NCBI RefSeq assembly: GCF_027111255.2
Contig: NZ_CP114285.2
Location: 3,472,001-3,536,000, forward strand
DNA length: 64,000 nucleotides
Reading direction: 5' to 3'
Origin: Flavobacterium flavigenum
GTDB taxonomy: Bacteria; Bacteroidota; Bacteroidia; Flavobacteriales; Flavobacteriaceae
The notes below the pieces were generated by a model. It had not been told where the DNA came from. It did not search any database and saw only the letters and a list, made by a program, of their open reading frames with translations. Position numbers and translations under genes: made by a program. Below are positions 8,461 to 16,385 of this stretch, one piece after another (within the stretch, counting starts at the first letter, position 1; every line of letters begins with the position of its first letter).

Positions 8461-8616
8461 TTAAATATTATTGGCTAAAATGAATCCGCTGGTCCAGGCA
8501 TTTTGAAAATTAACACCTCCGGTAATAGCGTCAATGTTTACAATTTCACCCGCAAAATACAGATTCTGGTGTAATTTGCTTTCCATGGTTTTAAAATTGA
8601 TTTCTTTTAAATCAAT
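8461..8616 (-). pseudogene. orphan 3' end of a BaiN/HI0933-type flavoprotein gene
   Basis: Read on the minus strand this encodes about 50 residues matching the C-terminus of the complete flavoprotein gene at 15094-16302, including LYFAGEIVNIDAITGG and NAWTSG, and then ends with its own terminus, GFILANNI and a stop, where the complete copy ends GYIVAQNF. The rest of the gene is missing: at about 8612-8616 the sequence changes to the transglutaminase-like gene. It lies 7 bases upstream of the HAD phosphatase start, in the position a full upstream gene would occupy. It is either what remains of an ancestral gene displaced by the island or a gene end brought in with it. Confidence 0.85.
8486..8616. 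repeat. direct repeat, left copy, bounding the accessory island
   Basis: 131 bases that align without gaps to 15119-15249 with about four or five differences (for example at 8503, 8512, 8579 and 8614). Both copies have the same orientation and both encode the C-terminus of the same flavoprotein. Confidence 0.9.
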
Positions 8617-10138
8617 ACCAATCAACACTACCATCATTTTTAATTAGGAAAATTTTCTTGATATGGGTTGATTTATCTATAAAATGATACAGGGTGTTTG
8701 TTCTTATATTTAGATTTGAAGATAATATCCATTGATCTTTTTGATCGTTTTCTTCAATCACTCTTTTGCAAATTTCTACGTTTGTTACAAAATCTAAAAT
8801 AAAAGTATCATTTTTTGCTTTTTTTAATTCTTTATTCTGTACATCGTTTAAATTAATATCCTTTTTAAAAGGTAAAGAAGAGATGTGTATAATTTCTCCA
8901 AATTTATCAATGATGAAAGGTTCTTTTACTTCTTCTACTGTACGGTACTTATATTTAGTCAGGCAGTATAAATTTGTTTTGGATACTTTTTCAAATATTG
9001 CTATATTTTGATTAGGGTTATAAAAATAGGTAATTGGTTTCCACCAACCGTTATTCCAAATAGATAAATATAGAGGCTCTTGAAGTTTTTTGTTCAACGG
9101 TATAACTAAATCTGTGGTTTCAAAATATTCGTTAGTAACCGTTTTTGAATTATCTTCAAATAAATCGTGATAAATAATCGATTGATCATTTTTTATTGAA
9201 TTTTCTGACAGTATTGCAAATTGATTTCTGCTTACTAAAGGTGCATTTTTATAAGGTAAATTGAAAAAACCTGGACCATTCTCGGATAAAGGATCAAAAG
9301 GATAGTAGTGTTTTGTTTTTGTGTCTAAAATGAAACACCAACTGTGGCCAACATCGTTAGAGGCTCTTTTATAACGAATATAATCAGAACCACTCGGAAT
9401 TCCTAAAGCACGAAGTACCAATACCATCAGGTTGCACATGTCATCACATTTTCCCAATTTATCTTTTAATAATTCAGAATAGGAGCGAACCTTTTTTTCT
9501 TTAAAATAACGATTGCCCCCAAATGAAAATCTTTTTTCATAAATTTTATTTACATAAGCTGTAGCGGCTAAAACAGTAGAAAAGTTATAGATAGAATCTA
9601 GTTGCGCTTTTGTAAAGTTATTTAAAACTAAAGTTCTCCAATTTTCTAGCTTTTCTGTACTAACACGATACGGTAAAATGTATTCATAAAAATCGGCATC
9701 TGATAAATTTTTACAAAATGGGCTTTTCTCTCTGATTTCAAAGGCTTTATCAATATTGTCAATCAGGAATTGTGCCGTAATATTTTTTAAATCTGGCAAA
9801 AAGCTTTCTTTCTTATATAGTTTCCCTCTAACGTCAGCAACAGAATCAAGCCCTTTTTTTTCATCCATTTCATCTTTAAAATTAGAAATGTTATACCCAA
9901 CAGACTTTTCGTTACTATCTACTAAATCATACATATAACTGCCTTTGCTACCTATATTTGCTATTAAAAAGTTCACAGCTTTCAGTTTTTCATTATCGTC
10001 TTTCTTTTTGTAATGTTTTATTACAGCTTCGAGTTCAGGATAGTTTTTAATTGTTTGCTTTAAAGTGTTTTTGTTTTGTTGACAAAAGCAATTTGGACTA
10101 ATAAAAAATATTAATAGAAATATAATGAGGTTTTTCAT
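8612..10138 (-). CDS. secreted transglutaminase-like protein
   Basis: 508 residues with a signal peptide (about 1-19, ending CFCQ). The transglutaminase-like core lies at about 215-285: GKCDDMCNLMVLVLRALGIP gives the catalytic Cys231, GHSWCFI gives His265, and YPFDPL gives Asp282, the expected Cys-His-Asp order. The region before it is helical and the region after (300-508) is beta-rich with no recognised domain. Transglutaminase-like proteins in bacteria are usually periplasmic peptidases or amidases; the substrate is unknown. The stop codon lies at the edge of the left direct repeat, so the gene belongs to the inserted segment. No partner gene is close enough to be clearly co-transcribed. 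Confidence 0.75.
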   Translation of the reverse strand: MKNLIIFLLIFFISPNCFCQQNKNTLKQTIKNYPELEAVIKHYKKKDDNEKLKAVNFLIANIGSKGSYMYDLVDSNEKSVGYNISNFKDEMDEKKGLDSVADVRGKLYKKESFLPDLKNITAQFLIDNIDKAFEIREKSPFCKNLSDADFYEYILPYRVSTEKLENWRTLVLNNFTKAQLDSIYNFSTVLAATAYVNKIYEKRFSFGGNRYFKEKKVRSYSELLKDKLGKCDDMCNLMVLVLRALGIPSGSDYIRYKRASNDVGHSWCFILDTKTKHYYPFDPLSENGPGFFNLPYKNAPLVSRNQFAILSENSIKNDQSIIYHDLFEDNSKTVTNEYFETTDLVIPLNKKLQEPLYLSIWNNGWWKPITYFYNPNQNIAIFEKVSKTNLYCLTKYKYRTVEEVKEPFIIDKFGEIIHISSLPFKKDINLNDVQNKELKKAKNDTFILDFVTNVEICKRVIEENDQKDQWILSSNLNIRTNTLYHFIDKSTHIKKIFLIKNDGSVDWY

Positions 10139-10251
10139 AAATTAGGATTATGTAGTTGATGCTGTGTAAATAGTAAAAGTACCAAACTGTAAAATTTGCT
10201 ACTTTTTTATCTAAAATAAAAATGTTTTTTATTGTAAATACTACATTAATA

Positions 10252-10678
10252 TTATTCTTGATATGATATTTTCATAGGCCATAGATTATAAGAGGAATTT
10301 TTTAAATTTTCAATAAATATTATTACGTGATTGTATTTTGTATTTTTTTGATTTTTACTTAGATCTTCCACGCTAAGTGTTTTTAAATTTTTAATGGAGA
10401 GAATATGCTTTGGACTATCGATTGAATAATATTCGTAGTAATTATGAATAGGAGGTTGAGAATTTACTTTAACAATATCATTTTTATCTGTTTTTTGCCT
10501 CTTATAACCATAATTGAATACTTTTATACTAGCATTTTTATTTGTTTTGTCTTTTTTAAATACAAATAATTTTTGATTTTTTGTATTATCTATATTGATA
10601 TAAATAGTATCACTACAATTTTTTTGCGAATACGAACTGAAATTTATTAAAATAAACAATAATAATATTTTTTTTCAT
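10252..10678 (-). CDS. small secreted protein whose start is out of frame (A8 homopolymer frameshift)
   Basis: The open frame covers 10252-10659 (about 135 residues) but starts only at a TTG inside a hydrophobic stretch. An ATG at 10676-10678 is followed by a run of eight A (10668-10675 on the plus strand as T). With seven A the ATG would read MKKILLLFILINFSSYSQ, a normal signal peptide running straight into the open frame. With eight A it leads out of frame. The mature part is Lys/Asn-rich and beta-like with no recognised domain. Explanations are slippage-based phase variation, a recent inactivating mutation, or a base-count error in the sequence. Confidence 0.55.
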
Positions 10679-10743
10679 GATCTTAAAGTTTAATTACAGT
10701 TTTCACTGCCCATATTATTAAAATTTGAGATAGTATTATTTAT

Positions 10744-10851
10744 TTAAAGTCCTTTGATTAGGACTAAGGAATTCCATGCGGTTGTATTTTTTAATCCTTC
10801 CCATGCTAAAGAATCATAAATGTTTTGAGATAATCCAGGTTTTAATTCATT
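10744..10851 (-). pseudogene. orphan C-terminal fragment of a lost protein
   Basis: A 35-codon frame bounded by stops encodes NELKPGLSQNIYDSLAWEGL and continues to a Thr-Thr-Ala-Trp-Asn motif and a natural-looking end. It has no start codon or ribosome-binding site. The composition is protein-like, with amphipathic helix and paired Trp, and resembles the tail of a larger secreted protein. I cannot name the family. It sits downstream of the lipoprotein and the small secreted protein genes. Confidence 0.35.
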
Positions 10852-10888
10852 TCATGATTGTAAAATATTATGTTTTATTATTCAAATT

Positions 10889-10920
10889 AAAAGCACCAAA
10901 TTATTGAACTTGGTGCTTTT
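10889..10920 (-). terminator. intrinsic terminator-like hairpin
   Basis: AAAAGCACCAA (10889-10899) pairs with TTGGTGCTTTT (10910-10920) around a 10-base loop. On the minus strand it lies about 120 bases after the stop of the gene at 11043-11534 and could end that operon. Confidence 0.65.
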
Positions 10921-11042
10921 TAAAGGAATCTGGATGTATATATCTGTGGTAAAGTTTAAAAGGAGCTCAAATATTTTCAGAATATCTTTTCAACTTAAGC
11001 AATTAGTGATATACTGGTTTTAGATCTATATTAATATAATAA

Positions 11043-11534
11043 CTATTTTTTCCAATCGGATTCCCCTAAAACTTTTTCTACGGAATTTATTTTATCCGCA
11101 TAATAAATAGGTTCTCCAAAAAAACCTTCAGATTTTTTTATACCTTCAAAATTAATAACTATATGTTCTTCGTACTTATCAAAGTTTTCGATTTTAGTTT
11201 TTATTTTTACAAATTCTTTATTAGTTGTGAATACATTAATGATTTTTTCACCATCGACTTTTAATTTAAAACGTGGATTATCTAAAAGATTATTTTGTGA
11301 AAGGAACATATAATATTGAATCCCTTTTTTTTCAGAATCAGAATATTCTTTTTCATAATTGGGATTAGAAATAATTTTGTTCATTTTTTCTTTCAAATCC
11401 TTGGGCATTCCATTAAAAAGATCATGAACATCAATTAGTTTAATGTAATAATCTCCTTTAATATTTTCATTTTGACTCTTTGCTATTATAGAAAATAGTA
11501 AAAAGATTGATACTATTAGAAATGTTTTTGTCAT
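11043..11534 (-). CDS. small secreted protein of unknown function
   Basis: 163 residues with a clear Sec signal peptide (about 1-20, ending AKSQ). The mature part is Lys/Glu/Asn-rich with alternating strands and helices and has no catalytic motif I recognise. It starts 16 bases after the stop of the Cys-rich lipoprotein gene and so is very probably co-transcribed with it and with the Wzy_C protein gene. One possibility, from position only, is a periplasmic binding or protective partner of the lipoprotein's papain-like domain. I do not recognise the family. Confidence 0.6.
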   Translation of the reverse strand: MTKTFLIVSIFLLFSIIAKSQNENIKGDYYIKLIDVHDLFNGMPKDLKEKMNKIISNPNYEKEYSDSEKKGIQYYMFLSQNNLLDNPRFKLKVDGEKIINVFTTNKEFVKIKTKIENFDKYEEHIVINFEGIKKSEGFFGEPIYYADKINSVEKVLGESDWKK

Positions 11535-11550
11535 AATTTTTATTTTTTAA

Positions 11551-12864
11551 TCAAGGACATGTTCCGCTCTTTGTTGGTGCTGTAGAAGAAGTTGTATTTC
11601 TTGTAGCTCCTGTTGGAAGTGAAAGAATTCGCAAATCTTGACCTAAATCACTTGGATTTCGACCAGAAAAATTTAAACCTGGTAAAATAGAATAGTTCCC
11701 GACAGTTTTTGGAATTGTCAAACCTCCTAGGCTCATAACTTTTATTCCAAAATCAGTGCAGTTAAAGTTATTTAAATCGTAGGTTCCTGGATAATTTGTA
11801 ATGTATTGAATTATATTAGTCAGCTGTCCTGATGTAATATTTATTGTAACGCTTACGTCATACTCCGAACCAGAATTGTCATGTATTTCACTGGTCTGGC
11901 TGCTAAGTAATGCGGCGTTTGGAGAGTCTGGATAAAAACCTAAATTGCGTGTAACGCCATTTTGTGTAATTCCAATAAATGTATGACCTATATTGGATGT
12001 TAACTGTCTGGAGTTAGGTATAGATTGTTCTGCATAAATTGTTAGTTTAGCTCCAGAATTTTGATTGAAACATTTTAGTTCTTTAGTTAGGTTAGTGATT
12101 TTTGGAGTAAAAAATGTTGCAATTGTTAACGTTCCTGAACCAGAACCTCCATCAGAGCCATCATCACCAGTACCTGGATCTGTTGGTTGATCAGGAACTT
12201 CCCAACATGTTTCACCGTAAACAGGGTAGCAATATTCTAATTCTTCAGAACAAGATTCCCAACTTTCCCCTCCATTAATGCTATAACATTGGTAGCTGTA
12301 AACACACATATCGTACAAGTATTGGCTTTGACAAATGGTTTGATTCATTTTTTGGGTATCATTACTTACGGCTTTCTTTTTTAGTCCGGGATTTCCGTTT
12401 TTAATACCGAGTATGTCTTTGTCTAGTGCCATAAAGTACCCAATCCATTCCCCTCTGCTCCAAAAAGGCAGTTTGTTGTTTTTGGTAAAGAGGCGGGTAC
12501 GTACGGTCATATCCTCTACCATAGCAATTCCTTTTGAGTCTTTTGCAAGGCTGAGTACGCCAATAACATTTTCTTTGTCTTCACTTAAAAAAGGTACTAA
12601 AATCCTTTTTTTATTTTCAATGTAAATAAACATGGCTTCGTTCCATAAGACATCGTTTTTAGCTAGTTTTCGCTCTAAAGAAGCACTGCTTGAACCATTT
12701 TTGAGCTGTTCAATGACTTTTTTCAAAACGGCACTATCACCATTGTAATGCCATAAATGGACAGCATTCGCTCTGTTGGTTTCTTCAATTTCAATTTGGT
12801 CGCTTGCACAGGAGGCAAGTAACGTCAGTAAAAATACTGACCCTAAATGTAGTAATTTTTTCAT
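11551..12864 (-). CDS. Cys-rich lipoprotein with a C-terminal permuted papain-like (LRAT/NlpC-type) domain
   Basis: 437 residues. The lipoprotein signal peptide ends LLASC, lipidated Cys19. An N-terminal domain (about 33-160) is followed by a Cys-rich linker (Cys178, 187, 193, 205, 212, 220) and a Gly/Ser/Asp linker (228-245). The C-terminal domain has NIGHTFIGIT (His294) and later NFNCTDFGIKV (Cys369). The His-then-Cys order and the NCxxF pattern resemble permuted NlpC/P60 folds such as LRAT (NCEHF), suggesting a thiol hydrolase or acyltransferase; this is inference from motifs. The gene lies 9 bases after the Wzy_C gene and 16 before the small secreted protein. The modular layout resembles polymorphic secreted effectors. 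Confidence 0.6.
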   Translation of the reverse strand: MKKLLHLGSVFLLTLLASCASDQIEIEETNRANAVHLWHYNGDSAVLKKVIEQLKNGSSSASLERKLAKNDVLWNEAMFIYIENKKRILVPFLSEDKENVIGVLSLAKDSKGIAMVEDMTVRTRLFTKNNKLPFWSRGEWIGYFMALDKDILGIKNGNPGLKKKAVSNDTQKMNQTICQSQYLYDMCVYSYQCYSINGGESWESCSEELEYCYPVYGETCWEVPDQPTDPGTGDDGSDGGSGSGTLTIATFFTPKITNLTKELKCFNQNSGAKLTIYAEQSIPNSRQLTSNIGHTFIGITQNGVTRNLGFYPDSPNAALLSSQTSEIHDNSGSEYDVSVTINITSGQLTNIIQYITNYPGTYDLNNFNCTDFGIKVMSLGGLTIPKTVGNYSILPGLNFSGRNPSDLGQDLRILSLPTGATRNTTSSTAPTKSGTCP

Positions 12865-12873
12865 GATTGGTTA

Positions 12874-14613
12874 CTAATTATTGTTGTTTATATAATGTTT
12901 TGCTTTAGTTATAATATTTTTTACTTCTTCACTAGGTATTTTTATTGGTGTTTGAAGTATTCGTTTTGCTATCCAATTTGCTTTATAAAAAAGAGATCTT
13001 CGTATATAATAATCTAACAAATCTTCTTGGGGTTTAAACAAATGCGGATTAGTATAATGACGTTGCAATAAGCTTTTTTCTGCTTGTTCAAAATCCCTTT
13101 TAGCCTCGTATAATTTGGCGAGTTTTAATTGAAGTAAAGGGCTATTACCTGTTTCCTTAGCTTTTTCCAGTAGTGATAATGCCTCCGTGGGATTGGTTTC
13201 TTCGAAGAATCTGGAGTAATGTATTAAATAGCTATCATCGTTTTCTAAAGCATTGAAAGCTGTTTTATATAAGTTTGCAGATTGAGTCGGATTATCAAAT
13301 TGTAATTCACTGGCTTCTTTCCAATTCCTGAACGCTTTGTATTGTTTGTTAATGATAAATAACAAAAACAGACTCATACAACATCCAATTATCTTTACAG
13401 AGAATGTTTTTATTTTGGGAATATTTAAACAGGTGGTTGTTTCTTGTAATGCAATTTGATTAAGAAGAAGCAGTTTGAAAGGTAAAAATTGAAGCGGATA
13501 TGAAAAACTTGCAAAAATCGCAAATGAGCAGTAAAAAACTATTGATTGCACAGAGGTCTTTGAAATAGCACTAGTAAACTTTTTATTGTAATTTTTTGAA
13601 ATCCATAAAACTCCAATTAGTAAAAGCAGCGTACCAATTATTCCGTTTTCGATAATGAATTTTAATACTTCATTAAATGCCTGGGTGTTTGCATTTGCTA
13701 ATAGTATCTCTTGCTGTGTGTCATTTTTTGAGAAATATTCAGCTTGGAAATTCATATAGTCTGCTTGAAACATACCATATCCAATGCCCATTACTGGTTT
13801 TTCTAAAAATGAAAAAAATGAAATCTTCCAGATTAATAAACGACCAGCAATTGAATCGGTAGATTTAATTGTTATAATTAAGAAAAGGATAGGGAAAATT
13901 ATTGCGAAAGCTGCATATTTAGCAAATACTCTTTTTCTTAAATAATAATAGTATAGCAGGATTAAAAAAGCAGAGAACGATGCTAAAATTGCTGTTCTTG
14001 ATTCGCTTTTAATGATTATAAAAATCATAATTATTGCAGAAAATAAATAGGAAATTAACTTTGCTATATTTGAATATATATTTTTTTGAAACAGTTCATA
14101 AAGTACTAATGCAAATAGTATTGAAAGAAATCCTGCAAGTGGCCCTGGATTTGGAAAGTTTCCTTTCATATTCCAATAAATGTTTGACGGATTTACATAA
14201 CCACCTAATTCTAATAAACAATATAAACAAAGAAAAACTCCTGTGAGTGTTAAAAGTTGATAATAAAAGTTTTTTTCTTTTACGCTTAATTTTAAAGATT
14301 TAATGGCTAAAAAATAGATAATCAGGACAAAGCTATTTATGATATGAATTTCATTAAAAGTGTTTAATCTGAAAAACCGAGATAATATTGTTATGAAAAG
14401 GACTAATATTATTATTAAATCTAATTTATTAAATTTTATTTTTTGTGTTTTTATAATAAATAATAAAAAAGAAAATACTATCATATAAAACAAAACGATG
14501 TATTGATTTTGCTTGAATTTCCAAAAATCAATATCATGATTAAAAATCAAGCTGGTAATAAGGACTGTTACAATAAATACAATTTTAACGGAATTTGTTT
14601 TAAATAAACTCAT
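12874..14613 (-). CDS. O-antigen-ligase-like (Wzy_C) membrane protein with C-terminal TPR
   Basis: 579 residues. About ten to twelve transmembrane segments occupy residues 8-435, with a large periplasmic-type loop near 275-310. The NFPNPGPLAGFLSI motif (about 150-165) is typical of the Wzy_C family, which includes O-antigen ligases and protein O-oligosaccharyltransferases. The C-terminal 120 residues form TPR-like helices (for example NPTEALSLLEKAKETG). Wzy_C enzymes move lipid-linked glycans onto lipid A or onto proteins in the periplasm. Being the first gene of an operon with a lipoprotein favours, but does not prove, a dedicated protein-glycosylation role. Its start is divergent from the XRE regulator and shares its leader sequence. 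Confidence 0.72.
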   Translation of the reverse strand: MSLFKTNSVKIVFIVTVLITSLIFNHDIDFWKFKQNQYIVLFYMIVFSFLLFIIKTQKIKFNKLDLIIILVLFITILSRFFRLNTFNEIHIINSFVLIIYFLAIKSLKLSVKEKNFYYQLLTLTGVFLCLYCLLELGGYVNPSNIYWNMKGNFPNPGPLAGFLSILFALVLYELFQKNIYSNIAKLISYLFSAIIMIFIIIKSESRTAILASFSAFLILLYYYYLRKRVFAKYAAFAIIFPILFLIITIKSTDSIAGRLLIWKISFFSFLEKPVMGIGYGMFQADYMNFQAEYFSKNDTQQEILLANANTQAFNEVLKFIIENGIIGTLLLLIGVLWISKNYNKKFTSAISKTSVQSIVFYCSFAIFASFSYPLQFLPFKLLLLNQIALQETTTCLNIPKIKTFSVKIIGCCMSLFLLFIINKQYKAFRNWKEASELQFDNPTQSANLYKTAFNALENDDSYLIHYSRFFEETNPTEALSLLEKAKETGNSPLLQLKLAKLYEAKRDFEQAEKSLLQRHYTNPHLFKPQEDLLDYYIRRSLFYKANWIAKRILQTPIKIPSEEVKNIITKAKHYINNNN

Positions 14614-14760
14614 GTTGGGTATTTGTAAATTGATTTTTTTTTATTGCTTTACACAATAATATTGTAATCATTTTCTTTCCAAAGAAATTATTTTTTTATC
14701 GTTTTAAAAATGTGATACGTGCATTTTTAATGTTTTAGGAACATAAATACCCCCAACATG
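14611..14760. promoter_or_regulatory. divergent regulatory region with mirrored gene leaders and palindromes
   Basis: Both genes begin with nearly the same leader: AAATACCCAACATGAG on the minus strand (ending 14611) and AAATACCCCCAACATGAG on the plus strand (ending 14762). Between them lie the palindrome TTTCTTTCCAAAGAAA (14672-14687) and ACAATAATATTGT (14653-14665). On the minus strand these overlap a plausible TTTG / TATTATTG promoter for the Wzy_C gene. They are good candidates for operators of the neighbouring XRE protein. Confidence 0.55.
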
Positions 14761-15090
14761 AGAGTCTACCAAAGAATTAAACAAGAAAGAGAAAAAAAGA
14801 AGTTTTCTCAAACCTATTTGGCTTTAGAACTAAAGTTAGATCAATCCCAATACTCTAGAAGAGAAAATGGAGCTATTCCATTTACAGTTGATGAATTGTT
14901 AAAGATTGCCGAAATTCTTAGAGTAAGGCCTGAAAAGTTTTTTGGTATAATAGATGATGAATGTCCGGTAGCAAAATCGGATGAAGGAATAGTAAAAATT
15001 ATAGGTTTATATGAAACTTGTATAAAAGAGAAAGACGAGCGTATTGCTTTGTTGACTTATCAACTAAATAATAAAATTGTAAAGAAATAA
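14758..15090 (+). CDS. XRE-family HTH transcriptional regulator
   Basis: 110 residues. The HTH (about 5-60) reads RIKQEREKKKFSQTYLALEL, then QSQYSRRENGAIPFTVDELL, the standard Cro/CI type. The C-terminal part is a helical, charged tail (KEKDERIALLTYQLNN) probably used for oligomerisation. The protein probably regulates the divergent Wzy_C/lipoprotein operon and itself, given the palindromes in the 144-base spacer. Its stop lies only 3 bases from the stop of the convergent flavoprotein gene, so it sits exactly at the right end of the island. Confidence 0.85.
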   Translation: MRVYQRIKQEREKKKFSQTYLALELKLDQSQYSRRENGAIPFTVDELLKIAEILRVRPEKFFGIIDDECPVAKSDEGIVKIIGLYETCIKEKDERIALLTYQLNNKIVKK

Positions 15091-15093
15091 TTT

Positions 15094-16302
15094 CTAAAAA
15101 TTCTGCGCTACGATATACCCGCTGGTCCAGGCATTCTGAAAATTAAAACCTCCGGTAATAGCGTCAATGTTTACAATTTCACCCGCAAAATACAGATTCT
15201 GGTGTAATTTACTTTCCATGGTTTTAAAATTGATTTCTTTTAAATCGATTCCGCCAGCAGTTACAAATTCTTCTTTAAAAGTGCTTTTTCCGTTGACCTG
15301 AAATTTTGCCTGCGTTAATTGTAAAGCTAAACTTTGTAATTGAATTTTGGATAAATCCGCCCATTTTGTTTCTATTTCTATCGAAGAAGCTAAAACCAGA
15401 CTTTCCCACAAACGGTTAGGAAACTCAAAAGGTGATTTTTTTGAAACGGCTTTTTTGGCATGTGCCTGTTTTAATTCTTTCAGGATTTTCTCGGCATCTT
15501 CGGTATCAACATCATTCAGCCAATTGACGAAAATCGTAAACTGATAATTTTTATCATGAAGGATTCTTGCTCCCCAAGCCGAAAGTTTTAGGATTGCCGG
15601 ACCACTCATTCCCCAATGGGTAATCAATAAAGGTCCGGTTGATTCAAGTTTAGTGTCTTTTACGTTTACGGTAACTTTTGCCGCAACTCCGGGTAATTCT
15701 TTAATTCTTGGATCTTTGATATTGAAAGTAAATAAAGATGGAACCGGACTAACAATAGCGTGACCTTGTTCCTGAAGCATTTCCCATATTTTTGGATTGC
15801 TTCCGGTTGCCATAATCAATTTTTCAGCAGCATAATTATCAGTTTGCGTATCGATTTTCCAGTGGTTTTCTTTTTTGAAAATAGACTGAACGATTTGTCC
15901 TGTCAATATTTTGATACCTAATTTTTCTGTTGCTTTTAAGAAACAGTCAATTATCGTTTGAGACGAATTTGAAATCGGAAACATTCGCCCGTCTTCTTCA
16001 ATTTTAAGTTCGACACCATGTTTTTCGAACCATTCAATAGTATCTCCTGAACAAAATTGATGAAACGGCCCGCGAAGTTCTTTTTCGCCACGCGGATAAA
16101 ATTTAATCAATTCATTCGGTTCAAAACAAGCGTGTGTTACGTTGCATCTTCCGCCTCCGGAAACACGGACTTTAGAAAGCACTTCTTTTCCTCTTTCTAA
16201 AATGGCAATTTTCAGCTTCGAATTTTTTTCAGCAATATTGATTGCGGTAAAAAAACCAGCTGCGCCTCCGCCAACTATGATGATGTCGAAATTTTTGATC
16301 AT
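15094..16302 (-). CDS. NAD(P)/FAD-dependent oxidoreductase, HI0933/BaiN (YhiN) family
   Basis: 402 residues from the ATG at 16302; a GTG at 16320 lies inside an intergenic inverted repeat and is less likely. The N-terminal FAD motif IIVGGGAAGFFTAINIAE is followed by the family signature SKVRVSGGGRCNVTHA. Near the C-terminus LYFAGEIVNIDAITGGFNFQ is the second flavin-contact region. Proteins of this family are soluble flavoproteins of uncertain physiological substrate; BaiN was assigned to bile-acid dehydroxylation in clostridia, which is unlikely to apply here. A truncated copy of its 3' end occurs at 8461-8616 beyond the accessory island. Confidence 0.85.
   Translation of the reverse strand: MIKNFDIIIVGGGAAGFFTAINIAEKNSKLKIAILERGKEVLSKVRVSGGGRCNVTHACFEPNELIKFYPRGEKELRGPFHQFCSGDTIEWFEKHGVELKIEEDGRMFPISNSSQTIIDCFLKATEKLGIKILTGQIVQSIFKKENHWKIDTQTDNYAAEKLIMATGSNPKIWEMLQEQGHAIVSPVPSLFTFNIKDPRIKELPGVAAKVTVNVKDTKLESTGPLLITHWGMSGPAILKLSAWGARILHDKNYQFTIFVNWLNDVDTEDAEKILKELKQAHAKKAVSKKSPFEFPNRLWESLVLASSIEIETKWADLSKIQLQSLALQLTQAKFQVNGKSTFKEEFVTAGGIDLKEINFKTMESKLHQNLYFAGEIVNIDAITGGFNFQNAWTSGYIVAQNF
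15119..15249. repeat. direct repeat, right copy, inside the intact flavoprotein gene
   Basis: Partner of 8486-8616 with about 97% identity and no gaps. It lies within the C-terminal coding region of the complete flavoprotein gene. Confidence 0.9.
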
Positions 16303-16315
16303 ATTTTTTTGAGCT

Positions 16316-16375
16316 GCCACGAATTCACTAATTTATTCTCAAAGATTGTCAAAAAATAATTCGTGAATTCGTGGC
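16316..16375. repeat. intergenic inverted repeat (CACGAATTCAC type)
   Basis: GCCACGAATTCACTAATT (16316-16333) and AATTCGTGAATTCGTGGC (16358-16375) are complementary over 18 bases with one mismatch and a 24-base loop. It fills the spacer between the flavoprotein and glycerophosphodiesterase genes and may process or stabilise the shared transcript. Confidence 0.75.
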
Positions 16376-16385
16376 TATTTAAACT

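Larger units (their letters stand above)
10679..11042. other. gene-free stretch with an orphan coding fragment and a hairpin
   Basis: No full gene. It holds a 35-codon coding-like fragment (10744-10851, minus) and an intrinsic-terminator-like hairpin (10889-10920). The rest is AT-rich with nothing recognisable. Confidence 0.5.

Noticed and set aside
8612..15090. Prophage or integrative element with integrase
   Set aside because: No integrase, transposase, portal or relaxase gene is present; the repeats are gene ends, not tRNA attachment sites.
16303..16320. GTG start of the flavoprotein
   Set aside because: It overlaps the arm of the CACGAATTCAC hairpin and adds six residues ahead of the normal FAD motif.
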